Below, piece after piece: positions 45,938 through 54,166 of a stretch of DNA of 64,000 bases. Position numbers and translations under genes: made by a program. How positions within the stretch are numbered: the stretch's first letter is position 1; every line of letters begins with the position of its first letter. Under the pieces are notes generated by a model. The model saw only the letters and a list, made by a program, of their open reading frames with translations, searched no databases and was not told the DNA's origin. Origin of the DNA: Chitinophagaceae bacterium (GTDB lineage: Bacteria > Bacteroidota > Bacteroidia > Chitinophagales > Chitinophagaceae); the NCBI GenBank assembly GCA_947446645.1, contig CANFHA010000002.1, forward strand, positions 1 to 64,000, written 5' to 3'.

Positions 45938-46876
45938 ATGAGTAACTTTCTTGACGATGTATGGCGCGGCCTGAGCACATCTCCCAAACAGCTTGATTCC
46001 CGCTATTTTTACGACGAAACAGGTGATGAGATATTCCAGGAGATAATGGCCTGCCCTGAATATTACCTCACCAATTGTGAGCTCGAAATATTTTCTGATC
46101 AGTCTGGTAAACTGGCTGAAGATCTGCTGGCAGATCTTCATGACTTCGATGTAGTAGAGCTGGGTGCCGGCGATTGCACAAAGTCCATTTATCTCCTACG
46201 TGCGTTATTAGAACGTAAGGCGCTCTTCACCTATTACCCCATAGATATATCTGCGCATGTCATTTCACAGTTGAGCATAGATCTGCCCGCGAAATTACCT
46301 GGCCTGGGGATGCAGGGGCTTAATGGCGATCATTTTGAGATGCTCGAGAAGCTGCGGAAAATATCGCAGAAGCCTAAGCTAGTATTGTTCCTGGGCTCAA
46401 GTATAGGCAATCTGCCCATAGCCGATGCTCCCGGTTTTTATAAAAAGATGAAGGAATACCTTGCCCCCGGCGATCTCGTACTTACTGGCTTTGACCTGAA
46501 AAAAGAACCGGCTATCATACTTGCCGCCTACAACGACAAGGCAGGCATTACCAGGCGTTTCAACCTAAACCTCCTCACCCGCATTAACAGGGAACTGGGG
46601 GCTGATTTTGATATTACTCAGTTTGCACACAAGCCTGCCTACAATGAGCAAACCGGTTCCTGCGAAAGCTACCTCGAAAGTCTAAACGAACAGCAGGTGC
46701 ACATTGAAGCAAAAGGGGATGTTTCATTTAAAGCAGGGGAGCGCATTCGTATGGAAGTATCTCAAAAATATACCGTCCCTCAAACAGATGAGATCGCTGC
46801 TAATGCCGGCTTTAGACCGGTAAGGAAGTACTACGATACCCGGCAGTGGTTTATGGACGCACTATGGCGCTGTTAA
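45938..46876 (+). CDS. egtD: L-histidine N-alpha-methyltransferase EgtD
   Basis: The 312-residue methyltransferase has YFYDETGDEIFQEIMACPEYYLTNCELEIF (EgtD N-terminal signature), VVELGAGDCTKSIYLLRAL (SAM-binding glycine loop) and LVLFLGSSIGNLPIADAPGFYKKMKEYLAPGDLVLTGFDLKK. It trimethylates histidine to hercynine with three SAM, the first step of ergothioneine synthesis. The frame extends upstream inside egtB to 45818, but ATG 45938 yields the family's N-terminus and length. No egtA, egtC or egtE is near. Confidence 0.92.
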   Translation: MSNFLDDVWRGLSTSPKQLDSRYFYDETGDEIFQEIMACPEYYLTNCELEIFSDQSGKLAEDLLADLHDFDVVELGAGDCTKSIYLLRALLERKALFTYYPIDISAHVISQLSIDLPAKLPGLGMQGLNGDHFEMLEKLRKISQKPKLVLFLGSSIGNLPIADAPGFYKKMKEYLAPGDLVLTGFDLKKEPAIILAAYNDKAGITRRFNLNLLTRINRELGADFDITQFAHKPAYNEQTGSCESYLESLNEQQVHIEAKGDVSFKAGERIRMEVSQKYTVPQTDEIAANAGFRPVRKYYDTRQWFMDALWRC

Positions 46877-46949
46877 TCGCGTGTTGAACGTCAGAAGCCA
46901 ATCCCTGTTTGGCATCCCACGACTTGTCACCTATCACTTATCACCTATC

Positions 46950-47987
46950 CTACCAGATTATTGGCAGCTTATGTTCCTTGTGGTAATCTACTATCGGTTT
47001 GTATGGCCCGAATTTATGCTGTAGTTCTGAAAATGTATCTGAATACGGCCCACGATCATAGTCTATAGCTTTCGTGGCCACATTAGGGTAATCAGGGATC
47101 TTCCTGTTTTTCTTTTCCGGCCTAGGGTGTATCCGGTCATCGTTAATGTATGCCGCCACGTCAAGTGCCTGCTCATCAGTAAGGAAAGGTTTATGCCACG
47201 TCGCTTTTTTATCGGGCATATTTGCTTTTATAAACCTCGCCAGTTTCACCACTCTCGATGGGCTTGATCCATGCTGGTAGGCCCACTTGCCCCATAGCGG
47301 AGGATATATGTATGTGGCTGAGTCTGGCGTCCATTGCCCCTCGCCATCTTTGCCATGGCAGCTCACACAATTTTCGGCATAGACCAAAGCACCTTTCTCC
47401 GGATCGGCTGCCCTGTTGGGGTATTCGATCTCCAGGCTTTCATCACCCTTCACATGTTGGTTCACGGGTACATTGGCCCCAAGCCATTTGATATATGATA
47501 CTATGGCCACCATCTCCTTGCAGTCCAGTGGCATTGGCGTGCCGCTGTGCGGGCGCTCTATACAGTTGTTTACCCGCTCCGAAAGCGTCAATATCTTATT
47601 CTCGCGGCCACGGTATTGAGGATAGCGGGCATGTGCGCTAAAATAATTAAAGGCGAATGGGCGAGTGCCAGCGTCTACATGGCAATGCGCGCAGTTCATT
47701 TTATTGCCCAGGTATTTACCTACAGTTCCTTCAGGTCCTATATAGTAAGCCGTATTCACTACAAGTTCTCTCCCGTAGCGCACCATATCGCCGAATGGAT
47801 CATGTGGTATGGTGCTGGTATCGGGGGGCACAAATACGCCGACGGTATCCTTGGCCGCCGTTTTGTTTGCCTCTGTGCTGGTTGGGGTGTTGCCCGTACA
47901 CGCTACTATGGTAAGTGCAATGACGAAAATAACGCAAAGAGCTGTTTTTGATCTGTATTTGCCCCGCCTTTTCCTAAGTTTATCCAT
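46950..47987 (-). CDS. Diheme cytochrome c lipoprotein, TsdA-like
   Basis: The 345-residue protein has an N-terminal anchor with a possible lipobox (IVAC) and two cytochrome c domains, hemes bound at NCAHCH and NCVSCH. The first domain has the TsdA-type surroundings: GNKMNCAHCHVDAGTRPF, YPQYRGREN, LSERVNNCIER and MPLDCKEMVAIVSYIKWLG. That family oxidises thiosulfate to tetrathionate (or the reverse); the Cys after the second motif (NNCIER) is at the expected axial/catalytic position. A thiosulfate role is likely but not proven. Monocistronic. Confidence 0.8.
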   Translation of the reverse strand: MDKLRKRRGKYRSKTALCVIFVIALTIVACTGNTPTSTEANKTAAKDTVGVFVPPDTSTIPHDPFGDMVRYGRELVVNTAYYIGPEGTVGKYLGNKMNCAHCHVDAGTRPFAFNYFSAHARYPQYRGRENKILTLSERVNNCIERPHSGTPMPLDCKEMVAIVSYIKWLGANVPVNQHVKGDESLEIEYPNRAADPEKGALVYAENCVSCHGKDGEGQWTPDSATYIYPPLWGKWAYQHGSSPSRVVKLARFIKANMPDKKATWHKPFLTDEQALDVAAYINDDRIHPRPEKKNRKIPDYPNVATKAIDYDRGPYSDTFSELQHKFGPYKPIVDYHKEHKLPIIW

Positions 47988-48359
47988 GCCTGAATTCTTG
48001 CCCTTTTATGTATCCTTAGTTGTCGGCTTTTCCACTACCTGCAGCTCGCCCAAAAAGTAGATTAAGGAATGAATTACAGGTTGATAAATTTTCCTTTCAC
48101 TACAGGTAGCTTGCTAGTAAGGTACAAAATTGAAATACCGTCTTGGGCACTACATTTCAGCTGATCTCCTGGGGGAGAAAAAGAATGTAGATATCCTGTA
48201 GCAAAGATACCAAAATAATAAAAGAAGACCGCTTCTGTACGATGTACGGGTGCCGCGTGACGGGGGAAGTGGTTAGGGAAGGCTTCCTTACATTGCAATG
48301 CTAGGGGGGCGTAGCAAGTTACCTGGCCTGCAAAAGTGTTTGGAAGGTGCTTTTAAGCA
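47988..48359. other. Non-coding stretch between cytochrome and small-protein genes
   Basis: About 370 bases precede the minus-strand terminator at 48360. I see no convincing gene. One minus-strand frame (48074-48298) encodes a peptide with no recognisable pattern. The promoter of the cytochrome gene must lie here, but no match to TAnnTTTG with a -33 box was found. Confidence 0.5.
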
Positions 48360-48390
48360 CAAAAAAATAAGTCCCGCGTGGCAGGACTTA
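48360..48390 (-). terminator. Intrinsic terminator of the Lys/Thr-rich protein gene
   Basis: A 7-bp stem (48368-48374 with 48384-48390) followed on the minus strand by a long T-run (A-run at 48360-48367). T bases at 48392-48397 also give it the shape of a bidirectional terminator. Confidence 0.8.
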
Positions 48391-48414
48391 CTTTTTTGAA
48401 CCGAAGTGAAATAA

Positions 48415-48660
48415 TTATTTCGCTTTAGTTTCTGTTTTAGTTTCAGTCTTCTTAGTAGACTTAGTTTTAGCACCGCCGTCTTTTGAAGACATTTTGGTAG
48501 TTTCTTCTTTTTTGGTAGTTTTAGCGCTACCGTCTTTTGATTCTGTTGTAGTTTCTGTTTTCTTCTTAGTTTTCTTAGTCTCAGTTTTCTTAGCATCCTG
48601 AGCGAAACTTACTGAACCCATAACCATAAGGGCAACTACTGAAGTAATGATTTTTTTCAT
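48415..48660 (-). CDS. Small secreted Lys/Thr-rich protein
   Basis: The 81-residue protein has a signal peptide (MKKIITSVVALMVMGSVSFAQD, cleavage near residue 20). The mature part is almost entirely Lys, Thr, Glu and Ser (KKTETKKTKKKTETTTESKD), with two copies of a SKDGSAKT/SKDGGAKT phrase. It would be highly basic and disordered in the periplasm. No family function known. It has a consensus promoter (48678-48708) and a strong terminator, suggesting high expression. Confidence 0.75.
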   Translation of the reverse strand: MKKIITSVVALMVMGSVSFAQDAKKTETKKTKKKTETTTESKDGSAKTTKKEETTKMSSKDGGAKTKSTKKTETKTETKAK

Positions 48661-48677
48661 TTTGTGTGATTTTTTTG

Positions 48678-48708
48678 CAAATGTAGTTATGAATTAATGA
48701 ATTGCAAA
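48678..48708 (-). promoter_or_regulatory. Consensus Bacteroidota promoter of the Lys/Thr-rich protein gene
   Basis: On the minus strand TTTG (48705-48708) and TACATTTG (48678-48685) are separated by 19 bases, a full match to the TTTG-N19-TAnnTTTG pattern. The ATG follows 17 bases after the -7 box. Confidence 0.78.
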
Positions 48709-48834
48709 AAGTAATTGCATCTTTTTTAAACTATTTTATTTCGCTTACGCCTGTTAAATTGATTTAATATCATGTTTTGATCAAACTTATATATCTTCGA
48801 TGCTCATTTTTCTTTCACTGTTAAAAATTATATT

Positions 48835-51800
48835 ATGTCTATTTCTTTCGGCAGAATGGCGGGGAAAGCCTTTCTGGTTGCATCGCTTTTAGCCTGTTTG
48901 CCGGGTAAAACCCTCCTGGCGCAACAAAAAGCTGATAGCAAAATAAGCTCTATCGAGAAAAATAAGCGCGATAATACGCCGAAATCAGTGGTGTTTTCCG
49001 CCTCCGCTTCCTATCATCCTGATGATGCACCCATGCTGTTCAGCAAATACCTGGGCATTAAGGGTAGCGAAAACAAAATGGTGCTCGCAAGTACTACAAA
49101 AACGAAAACCAAGCTTGCGCATTATAAGTATGATCAATGGTTCAAAGGGTTGAAAGTGTCTTTCGCCAGCTATACCCTTACATCCAAAGACAATATTGTG
49201 CATTTTATGACCGGTAATGTCTACAAAACGAACAGCGCCGCATCTACTACTCCTTGCCTTTCCGAAAGGGATGCGTTTAATAAAGCACTTGATTATGTAG
49301 GTGCTAAAAAGTACATGTGGCAGGATGCTGCTGCAGAACAGCAGATAAAAGCTAAATATCATAATCCGGATACCAGCTACATGCCCAAGGGCCAGCTTAC
49401 ATGGATCGAGAACTTTAATGACAACACTGATGACCGTACTTTACACCTTGCATACAGTTTCGATATTTATGCAAGGGCGCCGCTTAGCCGCCAGGTGGTG
49501 TATATAGATGCTGCAACCGGTGCTGTATTATTGTCAAATTCGCTGATAAAGCATACGGCCGCTCACGGTAATTCAATGTATAGCGGTGATGTTGCTTTTG
49601 GTACTTCTCATATTGGTGCTAACTATATTTTGTTCGACTCATCGCGTGGCGATGGTGTTCATACCCTGAACATGCACAACGGTACGGACTATGGAGCTGC
49701 TACCGAATTCAGCAGTGCCACAAACACCTGGCCTACGTCAGCTGCGGACTCGCAGTCGATTGATGCTCAGTGGGCAGGTACAAAGGTGTATGACTACTGG
49801 GACTCTGTGCAGGGCCGCCTTAGCTGGGACAATCTGAATGGAATACTCGTTCAGTACGTACATTATAATACGGCCTACGACAATGCCTTTTGGGATGGTT
49901 CTGAAATGACCTATGGCGATGGCTCCGGCTGTGGTGCCGGTGGTTTTACCGCCCTGGTTAGTCTTGATGTTACAGCCCACGAAATAGGCCACGGCGTATG
50001 CCAGGCCACAGCTAATCTTATTTCAGGCGGTGAGCCGGGCGCGCTTAACGAAGGCCTCAGCGACTGCTGGGGGGCATCGGTAGAAAACTTTGCCAATCCT
50101 CATGAAACAGATGCAGTTCCAAAGCAGATCTGGAAAATGGGTGAAGAGCTCGGCTGCGGCACTCCGCTGCGCAGCCTCGATTTTCCTAAGCTGCAAGGTC
50201 TCCCGGATACTTATCACGGTACAAACTGGGTAAATACTACAGGCTGCACCCCATCTCCTTTTAATGATGAATGCGGCGTGCATACCAACCTGGGCATTAT
50301 TACGAAATGGTATTACTTGCTTACTGTAGGTGGCTCCGGAACAAATGACCTTGGCAACGCCTACTCGGTTACGGGTATTGGTTTTGCTGAAGCAGAAAAT
50401 ATTCTTTACCAGACTGAGCTGGTGATGCCCAGCAATGCAGACTATCCGGCTACGCGTGCCGCATCTATTAATGTTGTCAATACGCTTTATGGTCCGTGTT
50501 CACCAGAGGCCGAGGCGGTGGCTAGTGCCTGGTACGCTGTGGGTGTAGGTACTGTATTCGATCCCTGTGTACCAAAGATCGCTTTTGTAAATACGGCTTC
50601 AATGGTTACGGAAAATGCGAATGCCAACTCTTGTACTGGCAGCCACATCGTTATGATACCTATTAAGGAAACCGGAACTCCGGTAATAGGCGGCGTACCT
50701 ACTGTTACCATCGTTGCGACAAACGGAACCGCAATCAGCGGGGTAAACTACATGGTGCCTGCGACCACATTTTCATTTGCGCCCGGCGACACCAGCACAA
50801 AGTTTATTCCGGTTACTATTTACGACAATGGTGCTTTAGGCGCTAATAAAACCTTCACCCTAAGTTTCATACTGGATAGCGCAGGCACCAGTACTATTAC
50901 TTCTCCGGTTGCGGGTACTGATCTCGTAACTATTGTTAACGATGATTTTGCTCCTGTTGCAGGTGGTGCTGCTTATCACACCGTTGGCGATTCATCTGCA
51001 CTTTCAAACAATACTTCGCCTTTCTATTCCAACGGCAGAATGGCACATTCCCAGTTCCTTATTTATGCCAGCGAGTTAACAGCAGCAGGTGTTGTTCCCA
51101 ATATTCCTATTACCCAGGTGGCATTTAAGGTGGCTACCAAGAATTCGACTGTGCCTTTCTCTAACTATAACATGAGTCTTGCGCATACAACGATCGCAGA
51201 TATGGATGGCGGTTTTGTTACCACCGGATTCACTACTGTTTTCACAGGGGAGTACACTACACACCTCGGAATGGATACCATACCGTTTTCTACATCCTTT
51301 ACCTGGGACGGGGCAAGTAATGTTGTAATGGATGTTTGTTATACTAACACGGCTTTGGGCACGTCAAATGATCGCGTTGTTGGTCATTTCGATGGGGGGG
51401 GCAATGATGTATGTGCTTATACCAAATCCTCTGCTTCTTCGGGTACCGGTTGCGCGCTTCCTTACAGCCCCACCCAGGTTTCTGCGGCTAAGCCTGTTAT
51501 GCGTTTTCAGCAGTCAGTACAGCCTACCAATGTAGAAACTACTGCCACAGTAAATCGTTCGTGGGATGTGAAAGCCGGCCAGGAAGTATACTTCTATGGT
51601 CTTGCCGATACCGGAGTGATCATGGGGCTGAAGAATCCTTCGGCAGATCTCGGCTGCGTAAATACTACGTTGAGGTCAGAGGGTAATGGTTTTGGACCTT
51701 TCAGCTATTCTCCGGGTGTAAACAGGTCAATAAAGGAATTCGCTATGACGCCTACTATCAATGGTTCTACTACTAACTATAAAGCAACATTGTATTTTAC

Positions 51801-52275
51801 TAATACAGAGCTCGCCGGAGTAGATCCTGCCACGCTCTACATCTTCAAAACCGATGCTGCTACCGATGCAGATATTACGCCGTCAAATTCTATGTACATC
51901 ACACCTACATTGGTTGTTGGTGAAAATTATACGGGCTTCGCTGCTAACTTTACGGGCTTCTCACGTTTCTTCTTAACCGATGCTCCACTGACTGCTGTTG
52001 CAAACGTAGCAAACGAAGAAAACACCATCAGGATAGAAAACAATCCTTTCCACGACAACATATACGTAAGCTATAGCGTGCCTGCAAACATGACGGCAAC
52101 CATCAGGCTTTATGATGTTACCGGCCGTGCTGTTTATACTGTGGTAAATGATCTGACTCGTGGCAACCATAAATTCACTGTAGATTGCTCCGGCCTCGAT
52201 CTGCCTACAGGCACTTATATAATGCAGGTGGTTACACCCACCGGCGTCTATACAAGGAAATTGCTTAAGGCTTAG
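48835..52275 (+). CDS. M4 thermolysin-like metalloprotease with T9SS sorting domain
   Basis: The 1146-residue protein has a signal peptide (to about residue 29; an internal ATG at 48856 is also possible), an FTP-type propeptide (to about 230), and an M4 catalytic domain with zinc ligands His382/His386 in VTAHEIGHGVCQ and Glu406 in GALNEGLSD. A Calx-beta-like domain (about 590-705), a domain with SPFYSNGRMAHSQFLIYASEL, and a variant T9SS sorting domain (ENNPFHDNIYVSY, YDVTGRAVY, PTGTYIMQVV, RKLLKA) follow. It is a secreted endopeptidase for extracellular protein degradation, kept inactive by its propeptide. It ends at a terminator at 52300. Confidence 0.9.
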   Translation: MSISFGRMAGKAFLVASLLACLPGKTLLAQQKADSKISSIEKNKRDNTPKSVVFSASASYHPDDAPMLFSKYLGIKGSENKMVLASTTKTKTKLAHYKYDQWFKGLKVSFASYTLTSKDNIVHFMTGNVYKTNSAASTTPCLSERDAFNKALDYVGAKKYMWQDAAAEQQIKAKYHNPDTSYMPKGQLTWIENFNDNTDDRTLHLAYSFDIYARAPLSRQVVYIDAATGAVLLSNSLIKHTAAHGNSMYSGDVAFGTSHIGANYILFDSSRGDGVHTLNMHNGTDYGAATEFSSATNTWPTSAADSQSIDAQWAGTKVYDYWDSVQGRLSWDNLNGILVQYVHYNTAYDNAFWDGSEMTYGDGSGCGAGGFTALVSLDVTAHEIGHGVCQATANLISGGEPGALNEGLSDCWGASVENFANPHETDAVPKQIWKMGEELGCGTPLRSLDFPKLQGLPDTYHGTNWVNTTGCTPSPFNDECGVHTNLGIITKWYYLLTVGGSGTNDLGNAYSVTGIGFAEAENILYQTELVMPSNADYPATRAASINVVNTLYGPCSPEAEAVASAWYAVGVGTVFDPCVPKIAFVNTASMVTENANANSCTGSHIVMIPIKETGTPVIGGVPTVTIVATNGTAISGVNYMVPATTFSFAPGDTSTKFIPVTIYDNGALGANKTFTLSFILDSAGTSTITSPVAGTDLVTIVNDDFAPVAGGAAYHTVGDSSALSNNTSPFYSNGRMAHSQFLIYASELTAAGVVPNIPITQVAFKVATKNSTVPFSNYNMSLAHTTIADMDGGFVTTGFTTVFTGEYTTHLGMDTIPFSTSFTWDGASNVVMDVCYTNTALGTSNDRVVGHFDGGGNDVCAYTKSSASSGTGCALPYSPTQVSAAKPVMRFQQSVQPTNVETTATVNRSWDVKAGQEVYFYGLADTGVIMGLKNPSADLGCVNTTLRSEGNGFGPFSYSPGVNRSIKEFAMTPTINGSTTNYKATLYFTNTELAGVDPATLYIFKTDAATDADITPSNSMYITPTLVVGENYTGFAANFTGFSRFFLTDAPLTAVANVANEENTIRIENNPFHDNIYVSYSVPANMTATIRLYDVTGRAVYTVVNDLTRGNHKFTVDCSGLDLPTGTYIMQVVTPTGVYTRKLLKA

Positions 52276-52299
52276 TTTTTCCGCAAATGTTACTGATAG

Positions 52300-52331
52300 A
52301 AAATGGCTGCTGTGAGGCGGCCATTTTTTTT
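52300..52331 (+). terminator. Intrinsic terminator of the M4 protease gene
   Basis: A 7-bp stem (52301-52307 with 52320-52326) and a run of eight T. Confidence 0.8.
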
Positions 52332-52375
52332 GTTAAGGGTTATAATATTGCCCACGTTTGGTAATTCAACTTCAC

Positions 52376-52456
52376 AATAAAACTCATCGCGTCATAGTTC
52401 GGCGGGGCTCACTATGACAACCTCTAATCGGCTGATTTGAATTTTTTATCTGCCGA
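52376..52456 (+). repeat. 80-bp direct repeat, copy A, with hairpin
   Basis: About 80 bases that recur at 53764-53846, offset 1388. The core is a hairpin with 8-bp arms GTCATAGT (52391-52398) and ACTATGAC (52411-52418) around a 12-base loop, followed by a shared tail containing CCTCTAATC. About 10 bases differ, mostly outside the stem. Confidence 0.8.
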
Positions 52457-52606
52457 AGGACGATCGCTGAGCATTTATCCGTAGCAAAATAGAAAGCTGC
52501 ACATTACAGGAATCTACTTTTTACCCCGTGAAAAAAAATGTGCAGTTTTTGGGGCATTTTAAAAGCTAATTTGTCTGATAATCAGTTGGTTGTGTTGTTT
52601 TGGAAA

Positions 52607-52658
52607 TGCCCCATTATGCCCCATTCATGCCCCGCTTATGCCTCATTCATACCCCACT
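52607..52658 (+). repeat. Short tandem repeat of about 11 bases
   Basis: Five imperfect copies of TGCCCCATTCA-like units in a row (with variations such as TGCCCCGCTTA). Non-coding, in the repeat-rich region after the M4 protease. Confidence 0.6.
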
Positions 52659-52709
52659 GCCTCGTCCTGAAATAGTTTTACATGTTGGTTAGCTAATCCT
52701 GTTTTTTGT

Positions 52710-52916
52710 TTACATACCTCCCGTTGCGTCGTAGATTTTTTTCTTGTGCTTTTCCCACCGTTTCATTGCGGCTTCGTTGGTGTTTTCTTCGTCATCGGGT
52801 TCTCAACATGCTTTTCTCATGGCTTCTTCTGATAATCCTTTGCTTAGCAGGCTGGCTATCATTTCTTCGGGTAAGCCAAATTCTTCGGCGAGTTTGGATA
52901 ATTTTTCTTTGTCCAT
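52710..52916 (-). pseudogene. Small helical protein gene interrupted by an in-frame TGA
   Basis: The minus strand from ATG 52916 reads 68 codons to TAA 52710, broken once by TGA at codon 38 (52803-52805). The first part is MDKEKLSKLAEEFGLPEEMI then ASLLSKGLSEEAMRKAC, a helical, acidic module; after the TGA, PDDEENTNEAAMKRWEKHKKKIYDATGGM continues in the same frame with matching polar, helical composition. Both halves look coding, so it was one 68-residue protein. No family recognised. A nonsense mutation is the simple reading; an alternative recoding of UGA is not supported by any visible element. Confidence 0.55.
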
Positions 52917-53231
52917 GCGGATAGGATTTTTAAGGGTTACAAAATGCGCGTAAGAGACACACCCCTAGCCCCTCTCCCCTTCGACTGTCACTCAGGGCAG
53001 GCTCCGGGGAAGTGTTACGTACGCGCGAGACAATGTGATTATACACGGCACAAAGTTGAGGTGAGGAAATGGTTTTTGCAAAACGAGCTTTTATGATAGC
53101 GCACTTTTTGCTCTATCATATTCACGTACGTGATTATCATGTAACTTTTTTTCGCTGTAAGTGATTGAGCTAGTGGAGGGTTATATGTTAGATGTACCTG
53201 AAGATTTTGGGAAGTGGGTTTTTGGGGGTGA

Positions 53232-53725
53232 AAACGGGTGGAAAATGGGTGTGTTATGAATTTTCTGAATAGGTGAAAGTATATGCAAGCGGGACGCTTG
53301 TTGAAATTAGGACGAAGCGAGACGCTTCGACCAGAGAGGGGAGGTGTTGCGTAATTGGCAAGCGGAGGCCTGCATAACTTTGACGAAGCGAGGTTTGGTT
53401 TAGTGCGTAATATTGTTTTTGCCCTGCGCGAGTATCGCAGAGTCCCGCTGAAAAAGCGGAGACTCTGCGAGGACAAGGAAACGGGTGGAAAATGGGTGTG
53501 TTATGAATTTTCTGAATAGATGAAAGTATATGCAAACGGGACGCTTGTTGAAATCAGGACTAAGCGAGACGCTTCGACCAGAGAGGTGAGGTGTTGCGTA
53601 ATTGGCAAGCGGAGGTCTGCATAACCTTGACTAAGCGAGGTTTGGTTTAGTGCGTAAGATTGTTTTTGCCCTGCGCGAGTATCGCAGAGTCCCGCTGAAA
53701 AAGCGGAGACTCTGCGAGGACAAGG
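53232..53725 (+). repeat. 247-bp tandem duplication containing multiple hairpins
   Basis: Two adjacent copies, 53232-53478 and 53479-53725, match with a constant offset of 247 and about a dozen differences. Each carries a 15-bp-paired hairpin with a bulge (53435-53470 and 53682-53717: TCGCAGAGTC, CCGCT, loop, AGCGG, A, GACTCTGCGA). In the first copy two shorter perfect hairpins, CAAGCG-GGA-CGCTTG and CGAAGCG-AGA-CGCTTCG, are also present; in the second copy each has lost pairing by point changes. It is non-coding. Confidence 0.85.
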
Positions 53726-53763
53726 TGTTGTTCAAAAAAATCACTTTTAGTCACTAAGCTTCG

Positions 53764-53846
53764 GAATAAAACGTATCATGTCATAGTTCAGCGGGGCTCA
53801 CTATGACACCCTCTAATCAGCTCGATTTAAAATTTCTATGCGAGTT
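53764..53846 (+). repeat. 80-bp direct repeat, copy B, with hairpin
   Basis: Partner of the copy at 52376-52456 in the same orientation. The hairpin arms are GTCATAGT (53779-53786) and ACTATGAC (53799-53806), identical to copy A. The loop differs by one base (A versus G). Confidence 0.8.
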
Positions 53847-54023
53847 ACGAAGTTGACATTTAGTGCAGCAACATTTTGTCGATAAATCGTTCGATATTTT
53901 ATGCATTGCATTTAATTTCGGCTATTTTTTGCTATAGATATACGACCATTTTTTGGGCATGGCCCTTAACTTATAGATTTGCTCAAAGGGCTTAGAGATG
54001 CCGCTAACTACTGGGAAGTTATA

Positions 54024-54106
54024 GCGCCCTTACAGGGCTGTGTGTTGTGTGTATTTTTTACCGTGGGCTACACCGACGGCTAATATATTACGCTCCTTCA
54101 GAGCTA
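54024..54106 (+). repeat. Triple-hairpin extragenic element
   Basis: Three small hairpins in a row: GCCCT-TAC-AGGGC (54026-54038), CCGTGGG-CTACA-CCGACGG (54061-54079, one mismatch) and GCTC-CTTCA-GAGC (54092-54104), joined by AT-rich spacers. From general knowledge, elements of this type (GGGCT, ACCGTGGG, CACGGCTAATATATT phrases) recur between genes in many Bacteroidota genomes. Confidence 0.6.
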
Positions 54107-54166
54107 TTTGTATTTTTCGTTGGTCCTTAATTTAATGAAGTGTTCTCTTTCTGACTTGCAGGTACG

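Noticed and set aside
48074-48298. 74-codon minus-strand frame
   Set aside because: No motif, unusual composition and no promoter or ribosome site; treated as chance open frame in an intergenic stretch.
52803-52805. UGA as selenocysteine codon in the small gene at 52710-52916
   Set aside because: No SECIS-like hairpin was evident directly after the TGA and no selenoprotein family match is known; a nonsense mutation is simpler.
53039-53535. Overlapping minus-strand frames of 145 and 93 codons
   Set aside because: They run through the 247-bp tandem repeat and its hairpins; the predicted peptides repeat with the DNA and show no protein-like pattern.
53232-53725. CRISPR array
   Set aside because: Only two long units in direct tandem without spacers; repeat length and structure do not fit CRISPR, and no cas genes are present.
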